A DNA stretch of 64,000 bases from Streptomyces termitum (GTDB lineage: Bacteria > Actinomycetota > Actinomycetes > Streptomycetales > Streptomycetaceae): positions 5,150 to 69,149 of the forward strand of contig NZ_BMUL01000002.1 in the NCBI RefSeq assembly GCF_014650175.1, given 5' to 3'. The notes beneath the pieces were generated by a model, which was not told the DNA's origin, did no database searches, and worked only from the letters and a program-made list of their open reading frames with translations. A program made the position numbers and the translations under genes. How positions within the stretch are numbered: the first letter of the stretch is position 1; each line of letters starts with the position of its first letter. Shown piece by piece: positions 7,696-17,235 of the stretch.

Positions 7696-8733
7696 ATGAA
7701 CCAGGTGACCGAGCACGGCGGTGGCGTCTGGTCGCTGCGGGTGCCGATTCCCGACAATCCGCTCGGCCACACCCTCGTCCACGTCCTCGACACCGACCGC
7801 GGGCCCGTGCTCGTGGACACCGGGTGGGACGACCCCGGGTCCTGGACGGAGCTCATCGGCGGGCTGGGGGCGCTGGGGATCGGGATCGGGGACGTGCACG
7901 GGGTCGTCATCACCCACCACCACCCCGACCACCACGGGCTCTCCGGCCGGGTGCGGGAGGAGTCCGGGGCCTGGATCGCCATGCACGCCGCCGACACCGC
8001 CGTGGTGCGCCGCACCCGCGAGTCCGACCCCGGCACCTGGCTCGACTACCTCGCCCGCAAGCTCGCCGCCGCCGGGGCCCCCGAGGAGCACCTGGCGCCG
8101 CTGCGGGCCGCGCGGTCCGGGGGCCGGACGGGGACCCTGCCCGGCCTCGGCGCGGCCCTGCCCGACCGGGAGATCGTCCCCGGCGAACTGCTCGACCTGG
8201 CCGGCCGGCGGCTCCGCGCGGTCTGGACGCCCGGCCACACCCCCGGCCACGTCTGCCTCCACCTGGAGGAGGAGCACCCGGCCGGACTGCCCGGCCGGGG
8301 CCGGCTCTTCTCCGGCGACCACCTGCTGCCCGGCATCTCCCCGCACATCGGCCTGTACGAGGACCCCGACGACCAGACGGTCACCGACCCCCTCGGCGAC
8401 TACCTCGACTCCCTGGAGCGGATCGGCCGGCTCGGCGTCGCCGAGGTGCTCCCCGCCCACCAGCACGCCTTCACCGACTCCGCCGGGCGGGTCCGCGAGC
8501 TCCTCGACCACCACGAGGAGCGGCTCACCGGGCTGCTCGCCCTGCTCGCCGTGCCGCTCACCCCGTGGCAGCTCGCCGAGCGCATGGAGTGGAACCGGCC
8601 CTGGGACCGCATCCCGTACGGCTCGCGCAACATCGCCGTCAGCGAGGCCGAGGCGCACCTGCGGCGGCTGGTGAAGCTGGGCCGCGCGGAGGCCGTGGCG
8701 GGGACGGAGCCGGTGACCTTCGTCGCCGTGTAG
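7696..8733 (+). CDS. MBL-fold metallo-hydrolase
   Basis: 345 residues. The metal-binding motif THHHPDHH (about residues 72-80), the later GHTPGHVC, SGDHLLPG and PAHQHAF motifs are the standard zinc ligands of glyoxalase II-like metallo-beta-lactamase-fold enzymes. A C-terminal helical winged-helix-like tail (about 270-345) is seen in the MBL_C group. I prefer ATG at 7696 because GAGG stands six bases upstream; an in-frame ATG at 7684 lacks one. It is divergent from the ALDH-ferredoxin pair and shares their dyads. A thioesterase or lactonase role in the same catabolic set is an inference. Confidence 0.85.
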   Translation: MNQVTEHGGGVWSLRVPIPDNPLGHTLVHVLDTDRGPVLVDTGWDDPGSWTELIGGLGALGIGIGDVHGVVITHHHPDHHGLSGRVREESGAWIAMHAADTAVVRRTRESDPGTWLDYLARKLAAAGAPEEHLAPLRAARSGGRTGTLPGLGAALPDREIVPGELLDLAGRRLRAVWTPGHTPGHVCLHLEEEHPAGLPGRGRLFSGDHLLPGISPHIGLYEDPDDQTVTDPLGDYLDSLERIGRLGVAEVLPAHQHAFTDSAGRVRELLDHHEERLTGLLALLAVPLTPWQLAERMEWNRPWDRIPYGSRNIAVSEAEAHLRRLVKLGRAEAVAGTEPVTFVAV

Positions 8734-8799
8734 GGACACTCCGCGCACGCCCGGCGGGGGCGGTGTGACGCGGCTCGCACGGCCGGGGGGAGGCCGTGG

Positions 8800-8990
8800 C
8801 GGGCCGGTAGAGTGGCCCGGTCGTCTTCATGCCCGAGTGGGGGAAAGCCGGTGCGAATCCGGCGCTGACCCTCCCCCTGTTTCTCGACTTCGCTCGAAGA
8901 GGGGGCACCCCCGACCGTGACGTGCCTCCCCGGCACGGAGCCGGAACGCCCCGCTCGGGACGTGAGCGCCGGCACCGTCGAGGAATACGG
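8800..8990 (+). ncRNA. Cobalamin riboswitch in the leader of the ECF operon
   Basis: GGGAAAGCCGGTGCGAATCC followed by GGCGCTGACC (8841-8870) is the highly conserved core of AdoCbl riboswitches, and CACGGAGCCGGAACGCC (8934-8950) fits the B12 box. The element lies between the metallo-hydrolase stop and the first gene of an ECF transporter operon on the same strand. Ends are approximate. By known precedent, bound cobalamin would switch expression off, here probably by masking the ribosome-binding site at 9035-9040. Confidence 0.88.
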
Positions 8991-9046
8991 CGCCGGACGC
9001 GGGCCCCGCGGGGCGCCGGTGTCCGGTGCCCGCACGAGAGGCAACC

Positions 9047-10309
9047 ATGATCAGCGTCCGCCGCGCCGCCGCCGCGCTCACCGCCGCCGCGGCCGTGCTC
9101 AGCACCGCCGCCACCGGCACGGCGTCCGCCGCGCCCTCGCCGAGCGCGTCCGCCGCCGCGCTCCCGCCCGGCCTGTACGGCACCGGCGACCCGACGTACG
9201 ACGGCGTCTGGCGGCAGTCGCTCGCCTTCCTCGCCCAGCGCGCCACCGGCTACCAGCCGGCCGACTCCGCGGTGGACTGGCTGCTCGGCCAGCAGTGCGC
9301 CGACGGCTCCTTCGCCTCCTACCGGCCCGACCCGGCGAAGCCCTGCGACGGCACGACGCTGCGGGACTCCAACGCCACCGCCGTCGCCGTCCAGGCGCTC
9401 GGCGCGGTCCGCCGCGAGGCCGCCGACCCGGCAAAGATCGACGCCGCGGTCAAGGGCGGCCTCGGCTGGCTGCGCGGCGTGCAGAACAAGGACGGCGGCT
9501 GGAGCTACACCCCCGGCGGCCCCAGCGACGCCAACTCGACCTCCATCGTCGTCAGCGCCGTCGCCGCCTCCAACACCAAGCCCGGCTCGTTCACCTCCGC
9601 CGAGGGCCGCACCCCCTACGACGCGCTGCTCGCGCTCGCGCTGCCCTGCACCGACGAGGAGGGGCCGGGCGCCTTCGCGTACCAGCCCGACAAGGACGGC
9701 AAGCTGGCCGCCAACGCCGACGCCACCGCCGCGGCGGTCCTGGCCGGCCTCGGCAAGGGCATCACCGCCGTGAAGGCCGGCCCCGCGCAGGCCCCCACCT
9801 GCACCGACCTCGACGAGCCGACCGTCGAGCGGGCCGCCCTCAACGGCGCCTCCTACCTGGCCAAGGCGCTGGTGAAGAACGGCCACCTGTCGACGCCGCC
9901 GATGCCCGGCGCCGCCGACACCGCCGAGCAGCCCGACTTCGGCAACACCGCCGACGCCGTCGTCGCCCTCGCCGCCGCCGGCACCTCCCGGCTCGCCGAG
10001 CCCTCCCTCCAGTGGCTGGAGCAGAACGCGGAGCCGTGGGCCCGCAAGACCGGCCCCGCCGCCTACGCGCAGCTGATCCTGGCCGCCCGCGCGATGGAGG
10101 CCGACCCGCGCGACTTCGGCAAGAAGACCGACCTGGTCGAGCGGCTCAACGCGACCGGACCTGCGCCCAAGACCCCCGACACCTCCGCCGCCTCCACCGA
10201 CGACGAGGAGGAGGAGTCGTTCCTCGGCTTCGACGTGTGGTGGATCATCGGCATCGGCATGGTCGCCGGCGTCGGCATCGGCTTCCTCGTGAGCGGCCGC
10301 AAGAAGTGA
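9047..10309 (+). CDS. Surface-anchored (alpha/alpha)6 protein resembling the transcobalamin alpha domain
   Basis: 420 residues: signal peptide (about 1-30, ending TASAAP), then repeated helical hairpins with GSFASYRP, DGGWSYTPGG and ADATAAAVLAGLG motifs of the prenyltransferase/squalene-oxidase repeat superfamily. An acidic spacer (DDEEEES) and a C-terminal anchor follow (WWIIGIGMVAGVGIGFLV then SGRKK). The eukaryotic B12 carriers intrinsic factor and transcobalamin use this same barrel. The cobalamin riboswitch and the downstream ECF transporter make cobalamin capture at the cell surface the likely job. ATG at 9047 has GAGAGG six bases upstream; the stop overlaps the next GTG. Confidence 0.8.
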   Translation: MISVRRAAAALTAAAAVLSTAATGTASAAPSPSASAAALPPGLYGTGDPTYDGVWRQSLAFLAQRATGYQPADSAVDWLLGQQCADGSFASYRPDPAKPCDGTTLRDSNATAVAVQALGAVRREAADPAKIDAAVKGGLGWLRGVQNKDGGWSYTPGGPSDANSTSIVVSAVAASNTKPGSFTSAEGRTPYDALLALALPCTDEEGPGAFAYQPDKDGKLAANADATAAAVLAGLGKGITAVKAGPAQAPTCTDLDEPTVERAALNGASYLAKALVKNGHLSTPPMPGAADTAEQPDFGNTADAVVALAAAGTSRLAEPSLQWLEQNAEPWARKTGPAAYAQLILAARAMEADPRDFGKKTDLVERLNATGPAPKTPDTSAASTDDEEEESFLGFDVWWIIGIGMVAGVGIGFLVSGRKK

Positions 10310-11010
10310 GCCGCAACGGAAGGGGCCGGGCCGGAAGGGGCCCGACCGGCGCGCTGGCGGCCGGCGCGGCGGGCCTGCTGCTCGCCCTCGGCACCGCCTC
10401 CCCCGCCCAGGCCGCCGGCTACCGGTACTGGTCGTTCTGGGAGTCCGGCGCGGGGACGTGGACGTACGCCACCCAGGGCCCGGCGACCGCCCGGCCCGCC
10501 GACGGCGACACCGTCGGCTTCCGCTTCGCGCTCAGCGAGGACTCGGCGAACGCCGCGAAGCCGACCGTCGCCCCCGACTTCGCCGCGCTCTGCGCCGGCG
10601 TCCCGGAGAAGCCCGGCGTCAAGCGGATCGCGGTCGTCGTCGACTTCGGCACCGCGAAGGACGCGCCGGCCGGCGAGACCCCGCCGAAGACCGCCCCGAC
10701 GACCGGCTGCGCCGTCGTCACCGGGAACGGCACCGCCGCCGACGCCCTCGCCGCCGTCGCCAAGCCGCTGCGCTACGACTCCTCCGCCATGCTCTGCGGC
10801 ATCGCGGGCTATCCGGCGCGCGGCTGCGGCGAGGCCGTCGGCGGCACCGGCCCCGCCACCACCGGCCCCGACTTCACCGCCGACGCCGCTCCCTCGCCCG
10901 CCGCGAAGGACGACGGCGGCGGGGGCCCGTCGCTCGGCCTCCTCGTCGGCGGCGGGGCCGTCCTGCTGCTGGGCGCCGCGGCCGTCTGGAAGTCCCGCCG
11001 CCGCGCATGA
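10306..11010 (+). CDS. Surface-anchored partner protein of the B12 ECF operon
   Basis: 234 residues from GTG at 10306, which overlaps the previous stop. It has a signal peptide ending SPAQAAG, a compact aromatic-rich domain (YRYWSFWESGAGTWTY, ADGDTVGFRFAL), four Cys including LCGIAGYPARGCGE, a Pro/Ala/Gly spacer and a C-terminal transmembrane anchor ending KSRRRA. No enzyme motif is visible. The YW-plus-DGDTV pattern is reminiscent of DUF4430, the beta domain that closes over B12 in transcobalamin, but I cannot confirm homology. Coupling on both sides (GTGA and ATGA junctions) says it works with the neighbouring carrier and transporter. Confidence 0.75.
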   Translation: MSRNGRGRAGRGPTGALAAGAAGLLLALGTASPAQAAGYRYWSFWESGAGTWTYATQGPATARPADGDTVGFRFALSEDSANAAKPTVAPDFAALCAGVPEKPGVKRIAVVVDFGTAKDAPAGETPPKTAPTTGCAVVTGNGTAADALAAVAKPLRYDSSAMLCGIAGYPARGCGEAVGGTGPATTGPDFTADAAPSPAAKDDGGGGPSLGLLVGGGAVLLLGAAAVWKSRRRA

Positions 11011-12272
11011 CCCCGCCGAGCCAGAACCCGGCGGCCCGGGGCCGGGCCGCCGCCGGCCGCGCCGGTCCGGGCGCGCGGCTGCTCGCCCCGGTCGCCGACC
11101 GGGGCAACGCGCTGCACCCGGGGGCCTGGTGGCTGTGGGCGCTCGGGCTCGCCGTCGCCGCCTCCCGGACCACCAACCCGCTGCTGCTCGGGCTGATCGT
11201 CGGCGTCGCCGGGTACGTGGTGGCGGCCCGGCGCACCGACGCGCCCTGGGCCCGCTCGTACGGGGCCTTCGTCAAGCTCGGCCTGTTCGTCGTCGCCCTG
11301 CGGATCGTCTTCTCGGTGGTCCTCGGCTCGCCGCTGCCCGGCTCCGTGGAGCTGTTCACGCTGCCCGAGCTGCCGCTGCCCGACTGGGCGCAGGGCATCA
11401 GGATCGGCGGCCGGGTCACCGCCGAGCAGCTCGTCTTCGCCCTGTACGACGGCCTCAAGCTGGCCGCCCTGCTGATCTGCGTGGGCGCCGCGAACGCGCT
11501 CGCCAACCCGGCGCGGCTGCTGAAGTCGCTGCCGGGCGCGCTGTACGAGGCCGGGGTCGCGGTCGTCGTCGCGATGACCTTCGCCCCGAACCTCGTCGCG
11601 GACGTGGTCCGGCTGCGCACCGCCCGGCGGCTGCGCGGCCGGTCCACCGGCGGGGTGCGGGCCGTGCTCCGGATCGGGCTGCCCGTCCTGGAGGGCGCGC
11701 TGGAGCGGTCGGTGGCGGTCGCCGCCTCGATGGACGCGCGGGGCTACGGCCGCACCGCCGAGGTCCCGCCGGCCGTGCGCCGCACCACGAACGTCCTCAC
11801 CCTCGGCGGTCTGCTGGGGGTGTGCGCGGGCACGTACGGGCTGCTCGCCGCCGAGGGCGCCGGATACGGGCTGCCGCTGCTCGGCGCCGGGCTCGCGGCG
11901 GCGGTCGCCGGGCTGCGGCTGGGCGGGCGCCGCAGCGTCCGCACCCGCTACCGGCCGGACCGCTTCGGTCCCCGGTCCTGGCTGGTCGCCGCCTCGGGCG
12001 TCGCGGTGGCCGTCCTGATGATCCGGGCCAATGCCTACGCGCCGGACGCCCTGCACCCGGGGGTGGTGCCGCTGGTGGCGCCCGCGCTGCCGCTGTGGCC
12101 GGCGCTGTCGGTGCTGCCCGGCCTGCTGCCCGCCCTGGTCGCCCCGGTCCCACCCGGCCCGGCCCCGTCCGACCCCACTCCACCCGGCCCGGTCCCGTCC
12201 GACCCCGCTGCGCCCTCCCCCGCTCCGCCCGACCCCGTTCCGTCCGACCCCGCGAAGGAGCCGTCCGCGTGA
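11007..12272 (+). CDS. ECF transporter transmembrane (T) component
   Basis: 421 residues with several transmembrane segments and the paired Ala-Arg-Gly coupling motifs of EcfT (RTARRLRG and SMDARGYGR) that dock the ATPases. ATG at 11007 overlaps the previous stop. The C terminus (about 375-421) is a low-complexity Pro/Ser/Asp run built from repeated PPGPxPSDP units, encoded by repeats of GACCCC and CCGGTCCC type. This is unusual for an EcfT and probably a lineage-specific extension. It is part of the cobalamin-type ECF operon. Confidence 0.9.
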   Translation: MTPPSQNPAARGRAAAGRAGPGARLLAPVADRGNALHPGAWWLWALGLAVAASRTTNPLLLGLIVGVAGYVVAARRTDAPWARSYGAFVKLGLFVVALRIVFSVVLGSPLPGSVELFTLPELPLPDWAQGIRIGGRVTAEQLVFALYDGLKLAALLICVGAANALANPARLLKSLPGALYEAGVAVVVAMTFAPNLVADVVRLRTARRLRGRSTGGVRAVLRIGLPVLEGALERSVAVAASMDARGYGRTAEVPPAVRRTTNVLTLGGLLGVCAGTYGLLAAEGAGYGLPLLGAGLAAAVAGLRLGGRRSVRTRYRPDRFGPRSWLVAASGVAVAVLMIRANAYAPDALHPGVVPLVAPALPLWPALSVLPGLLPALVAPVPPGPAPSDPTPPGPVPSDPAAPSPAPPDPVPSDPAKEPSA

Positions 12273-13993
12273 TCCGCTTCGAGAACGTCTCCGTGACGTA
12301 CGAGGACGCCGCGGGACCCACCCTCCAGGGGGTGGACCTCACGGTCCCGGAGGGCGAGCTGGTGCTGCTCGTCGGCCCCTCGGGCGTCGGCAAGTCGACC
12401 CTGCTGGGCGCGGTCTCCGGGCTCGTCCCGCACTTCACCGGCGGCACCCTGCGCGGCCGGGTCACGGTCGGCGGCCGGGACACCCGCACCCACCACCCGC
12501 GCGAGCTGGCCGACCTCGTCGGCACGGTCGGCCAGGACCCGCTGGCCCACTTCGTCACGGACACCGTGGAGGACGAGCTCGCCTACGGCATGGAGTCGCT
12601 GGGGCTCGCCCCGGCGGTGATGCGGCGGCGCGTCGAGGAGACCCTCGACCTGCTGGGCCTCGCCGAGCTGCGCGACCGGCCGATCGCGACCCTCTCCGGC
12701 GGCCAGCAGCAGCGCGTGGCCATCGGCTCCGTCCTCACCACCCACCCCCGGGTCCTCGTCCTCGACGAGCCGACCTCCGCCCTGGACCCGTCGGCGGCGG
12801 AGGACGTCCTCGCCGTGCTCCAGCGCCTCGTCCACGACCTGGGCACCACGGTCCTCCTGGCCGAGCACCGGCTGGAACGGGTCGTGCAGTACGCGGACCG
12901 GGTGCTGCTCCTGCCCGACGCGGTCCTCGGCACCCCCGCCGAGATCATGGCCGTCTCCCCCGTCCACCCCCCGGTGGTGGCCCTGGGCCGGCTGGCGGGC
13001 TGGGACCCGCTGCCGCTGACGGTCCGCGACGCGCGCCGCCGGGCGGACGGGCTGCGGGAGCGGCTGGACGGGCGGGAGGGAGGGACGGGGACCGCCCGCG
13101 CCGGAACCCGGCCGCTCCCCTCTTCTCCTTCTCCCCTCTCTCCCCTTTCCGGGGAGCGGCCCGGCGGGAGGCCCTCCCTCTTCTCCCGGCTGCGCCGCGC
13201 CCGCCCCGCCGCGCCCGTGCCCGCCCCCGATCCCGGTGCCCCGCTGCTCGCCGTCGACCGGCTCGCCGTGCGGCGCGGCCGGGTGGAGGCCCTGCGCGGG
13301 GTCGGGCTGCGGGTCGCGCCGGGCGAGACCGTCGCCCTCATGGGCCGTAACGGGGCGGGCAAGTCCACCCTGCTGGGCGCCCTGGTCGGCATGGTCCCGC
13401 CCACCTCCGGCTCGGTGCGGGTCGCGGGGCTCGTCCCGCACACCACCGACCCCCGGGAGCTGATCCGGCGGGTCGGCCTGGTGCCGCAGGAGCCCCGGGA
13501 CCTGCTCTACGCGGAGACCGTCGCCGAGGAGTGCGCGGCGGCCGACGCGGACGCGGGCGCGGCGCCCGGCACCTGCCGGGAGCTGGTGGCGGAGCTGGTG
13601 CCGGGCGTGGCGGACGGGACCCATCCCCGGGACCTGTCCGAGGGGCAGCGGCTGGCGCTGGCGCTGGCCGTGGTGCTGACCGCCCGGCCGCCGCTGGTGC
13701 TGCTCGACGAGCCGACCCGGGGCCTGGACTACGTGGCGAAGGCGCGGCTGGTGGCCCGGCTGCGGGCGCTGGCCGCCGAGGGGCACGCCGTCGTGCTGGC
13801 CACGCACGACGTGGAGCTGGCGGCGGAGCTGGTGGACCGGGTGGTGGTGATCGCGGGCGGCGAGGTGGTCGCGGACGGTCCGACGGCCGAGGTCGTCGTC
13901 TCGTCGCCGGCCTTCGCCCCGCAGGTGGCGAAGGTGCTGGCGCCCCGGCCGTGGCTCACGGTCGAGCAGGTGGAGGAGGCGCTGCGCGCGTGA
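12269..13993 (+). CDS. Fused ECF ATPase (two ABC ATPase domains in one chain)
   Basis: 574 residues from GTG at 12269 (GTGA overlap). The first ABC domain has Walker A GPSGVGKST, signature LSGGQQQR and Walker B VLVLDEPTSALD. The second, after a Ser/Pro-rich linker, has GRNGAGKST, a weaker signature LSEGQRLAL and VLLDEPTRGLD. This corresponds to EcfA1 and EcfA2 in one polypeptide. The linker (about residues 265-320) holds low-complexity CCCTTCTCC-type coding DNA. It energises the T and S components encoded on either side. Confidence 0.92.
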   Translation: MIRFENVSVTYEDAAGPTLQGVDLTVPEGELVLLVGPSGVGKSTLLGAVSGLVPHFTGGTLRGRVTVGGRDTRTHHPRELADLVGTVGQDPLAHFVTDTVEDELAYGMESLGLAPAVMRRRVEETLDLLGLAELRDRPIATLSGGQQQRVAIGSVLTTHPRVLVLDEPTSALDPSAAEDVLAVLQRLVHDLGTTVLLAEHRLERVVQYADRVLLLPDAVLGTPAEIMAVSPVHPPVVALGRLAGWDPLPLTVRDARRRADGLRERLDGREGGTGTARAGTRPLPSSPSPLSPLSGERPGGRPSLFSRLRRARPAAPVPAPDPGAPLLAVDRLAVRRGRVEALRGVGLRVAPGETVALMGRNGAGKSTLLGALVGMVPPTSGSVRVAGLVPHTTDPRELIRRVGLVPQEPRDLLYAETVAEECAAADADAGAAPGTCRELVAELVPGVADGTHPRDLSEGQRLALALAVVLTARPPLVLLDEPTRGLDYVAKARLVARLRALAAEGHAVVLATHDVELAAELVDRVVVIAGGEVVADGPTAEVVVSSPAFAPQVAKVLAPRPWLTVEQVEEALRA

Positions 13994-14847
13994 GGAACCG
14001 TCCCGTCCGGCTGGGGCCGCGCTCGGTCGCGGCCCTCGTCCTGGTCTCCCTGGTGGGGCTGGCCGGCATCGGCTGGCCGCTGTTCGCGGACGCCGGGTCC
14101 GCGGTCACCGATCACGCGGCGGACGCGCCGTGGCTCTTCGCCCTGATCCTTCCGCTGCTCATCGCGGTGGTGGTGGCGACGATCGCGGACTGCGGCCTGG
14201 ACGCGAAGGCGGTGGCGATGCTGGGGGTGCTGGCCGCCGTGGGGGCGGCGCTGCGCCCGCTGGGGGCGGGGACGGCGGGGCTTGAGCCGATGTTCTTCCT
14301 GATGGTGCTGAGCGGGCGGGTGCTGGGGCCGGGGTTCGGCTTCGTGCTCGGGGCGGTGACGATGTTCGCGTCGGCGCTGCTCACGGGCGGGGTGGGGCCG
14401 TGGATGCCGACGCAGATGCTGGCGATGGGCTGGTTCTCGATGGGGGCGGGGCTGCTGCCTGCGGCGGTGCGGGGGCTGCCGGAGCGGCTGATGCTCGCCG
14501 GGTACGGCTTCCTGGCGGCGTTCGCGTACGGCACGGTCACCAATCTGTACGGGTGGGTGACGGTGGGCGGCATGGCGCAGGCGGTGTCGTTCGCGCCGGG
14601 GGCGCCGCTCGGGGAGAACCTGGTCCGGTTCCTGGCCTATGTCCTGGCCACGTCGCTCGGCTGGGACCTGGGGCGGGCGGTGCTGACCGTGGTGCTGACC
14701 CTGACGGTCGGCGGGCCGCTGCTGCGGGCGCTGCGGAGGGCCACCCGGAGGGCCAACTTCGAGGCCCAGGTCACATTCGAGGGGTCCGAGAAGGGGTCCG
14801 CGGGTGAGGCGCCTCATAGGACCCACGTCACGTACGAGGCGAAATAG
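13990..14847 (+). CDS. ECF transporter substrate-binding (S) component, probably for cobalamin
   Basis: 285 residues with about six transmembrane helices and the ECF S-component pattern of Ala/Gly/Pro-rich helices (GRVLGPGFGFVLGAVTMFASA and neighbours). GTG at 13990 overlaps the ATPase stop. The S component sets substrate specificity; cobalamin or a corrinoid is inferred from the riboswitch and from the B12-carrier-like first gene. It corresponds in context to the actinobacterial CbrT type. The C-terminal tail after the last helix is charged and cytoplasmic-looking. Confidence 0.85.
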   Translation: MRNRPVRLGPRSVAALVLVSLVGLAGIGWPLFADAGSAVTDHAADAPWLFALILPLLIAVVVATIADCGLDAKAVAMLGVLAAVGAALRPLGAGTAGLEPMFFLMVLSGRVLGPGFGFVLGAVTMFASALLTGGVGPWMPTQMLAMGWFSMGAGLLPAAVRGLPERLMLAGYGFLAAFAYGTVTNLYGWVTVGGMAQAVSFAPGAPLGENLVRFLAYVLATSLGWDLGRAVLTVVLTLTVGGPLLRALRRATRRANFEAQVTFEGSEKGSAGEAPHRTHVTYEAK

Positions 14848-15145
14848 TAGAGCGGTACGCGTCGGGCGAAACGCCCATCGCCGGGCGTGACCTGCGGAAA
14901 CGTCCGGAGGGCGGGGAGGGGGCGCGGGGGCGGGAGTCCGATGCTCCCTCGTACCCGGGGGCATTGCACCGATCCGCCGGATTTGTTTCTGTAGTGGACG
15001 TCGCCAGGCGGCAGTGCCCACCGGCACAGCGCCTCACACACCGGATCTTCCAGATTCCCGGGTTCCCCCGGGGCCTGGTTCCGGCATGCCGAAACCGGCA
15101 GGAGACGCCCGGCGCGCCCCAAGTCCCCGACGTTAGGTACACGTT
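14848..15145 (+). other. Intergenic leader upstream of the SLT-domain gene
   Basis: A 298-base non-coding stretch. It contains a G-rich run (about 14908-14935), CCGATCCGCCGGATTTG (14968-14985) and an A/T-richer pocket near 14980-15000 that could hold a promoter. I looked for the c-di-AMP (ydaO) riboswitch that often precedes such genes in Streptomyces and did not find its core. Confidence 0.4.
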
Positions 15146-15547
15146 TTGTTCCGCTCGATCGCCACTCGCGCCGTTGCCCGCAAGAAGTCCATCGCCGCCT
15201 CCGCAGCCGTGCTGCTCGGCGCCTCGGGTGCGGTCCTCGGCACGACGGGCTCGGCCTCGGCCGCCAGCCCGCAGGAGCTCGCCCGGCAGATCGTCCCCGC
15301 CTCGCAGTACTCCGCCTTCAGCAAGATCGTGTCGCACGAGTCCGGCTGGAACCACAAGGCGACCAACTCCTCGTCCGGCGCCTACGGCCTCGTCCAGGCC
15401 CTGCCGGCCTCGAAGATGTCCTCCGCCGGTTCCGACTGGAAGACCAACCCGGCCACCCAGATCAAGTGGGGCCTGAACTACATGAACGAGCGCTACGGCT
15501 CCCCGAACGCCGCCTGGGCGTTCTGGCAGGCCAACGGCTGGTACTAA
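15146..15547 (+). CDS. Secreted SLT-type lytic transglycosylase domain protein
   Basis: 133 residues with a signal peptide (core AASAAVLLGASGAVLG, cleavage near SASAAS) and a lysozyme-like fold. Its catalytic Glu lies in VSHESGWN, followed by SSGAYGLVQALP and the C-terminal NERYGSPNAAWAFWQANGWY typical of the Streptomyces transglycosylase/Rpf-like family. It would cleave peptidoglycan during growth or germination. The only in-frame start after the upstream stop is TTG at 15146, with a weak GTTAGG about eight bases upstream. The unusual start may mean low expression or a sequence difference at the 5' end. Confidence 0.85.
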   Translation: MFRSIATRAVARKKSIAASAAVLLGASGAVLGTTGSASAASPQELARQIVPASQYSAFSKIVSHESGWNHKATNSSSGAYGLVQALPASKMSSAGSDWKTNPATQIKWGLNYMNERYGSPNAAWAFWQANGWY

Positions 15548-15579
15548 GAGTCACCACGCCGCCTCCCGCGCACCCGCAA

Positions 15580-15610
15580 GGCCCCGCCCTCCACTCGGAG
15601 GGGCGGGGCC
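15580..15610. terminator. Hairpin terminator after the SLT gene
   Basis: GGCCCCGCCCTCC and GGAGGGGCGGGGCC face each other over a 4-base loop with one bulged G. It lies 33 bases after the SLT stop and can serve the convergent thiolase transcript too. Confidence 0.75.
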
Positions 15611-15654
15611 TGCGGCGTTCCCCCGTGCGGTACGGCCCCGGTCCCGCACGGCAT

Positions 15655-15732
15655 CGGAGCCGTACGGGACCGGAGTCGTACGGGATCAGAGTCGTACGGG
15701 ATCGGGGTCGTACCGGATCGAGCCGTCCGGGG

Positions 15733-15735
<3 letters not shown>
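15655..15735. repeat. 16-bp tandem repeat between SLT gene and thiolase
   Basis: About four and a half copies of a unit like CGTACGGGATCGGAGT with copies starting at 15661, 15677, 15693 and 15709. Just before it stands CGGTACGGCCCCGG (15628-15641), a 14-mer that recurs at 18507-18520 on the other side of the thiolase/P450 pair. The last copy runs to the thiolase stop codon. Confidence 0.8.
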
Positions 15736-16965
<1,230 letters not shown>

Positions 16966-16977
16966 TCACGGGAGAAC

Positions 16978-16991
16978 TAGTACGCGTTCTA
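16978..16991. promoter_or_regulatory. KstR-like site inside a long inverted repeat, thiolase side
   Basis: TAGTACGCGTTCTA, read on the minus strand as TAGAACGCGTACTA, fits TnnAACnnGTTnnA with one mismatch. It is embedded in a perfect 8-bp inverted repeat AGAACTAG-N8-CTAGTTCT (16973-16996), which enlarges the symmetric target. Confidence 0.65.
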
Positions 16992-17000
16992 GTTCTGGAT

Positions 17001-17016
17001 GCAGTCTTATGACTGC
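17001..17016. promoter_or_regulatory. Dyad GCAGTC-TTAT-GACTGC
   Basis: A perfect 6-bp inverted repeat with a 4-base A/T spacer in the middle of the divergent promoter. Its regulator is unknown. Confidence 0.5.
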
Positions 17017-17171
17017 TACCGCCGGTACGCAAGGGTCCGGAAGGCAGCAGTTCCACCGCCGGGCGACTCGGGGCGCCCGGAGCGGACCCCTCAAGCCCCT
17101 TCTTTCACACCGGAGTTCGCATTCCAGAGGGGGCGCGGGGGACGAGTTCCGTCCGCGCCCCTTGCGACTTG

Positions 17172-17185
17172 TAGAACTCGTTACT
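17172..17185. promoter_or_regulatory. KstR-like site, P450 side
   Basis: TAGAACTCGTTACT matches the KstR consensus except for the last base (T for A) and shares TAGAAC-N2-GTTAC with the operator next to kstR at 4436. It lies 51 bases before the P450 start. Confidence 0.65.
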
Positions 17186-17201
17186 AACTTTCCCGGCAAC
17201 T

Positions 17202-17218
17202 TCTGATGGTCCATCAGA
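17202..17218. promoter_or_regulatory. Dyad TCTGATGG-T-CCATCAGA just before the P450
   Basis: A perfect 8-bp inverted repeat around a single T. It has the same outer arms and centre as TCTGACGATGTGTCAGA at 7616. It ends four bases before the P450 ribosome-binding site, so a bound protein would block transcription or leader function. An in-frame ATG (17206) lies inside it but lacks a ribosome-binding site. Confidence 0.65.
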
Positions 17219-17235
17219 TATGGAGCGTGCTGCCG

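Noticed and set aside
14848..15145. c-di-AMP (ydaO) riboswitch before the SLT-domain gene
   Set aside because: Streptomyces cell-wall hydrolases often have one, but the conserved GGGGTGAAT and GGGGACC segments are missing here; only a GGCAGGAGACGCC fragment is present.
17206..17235. ATG at 17206 as start of the P450
   Set aside because: It lies inside a perfect dyad and lacks a ribosome-binding site; ATG at 17236 has GGAG and fits the family N terminus.
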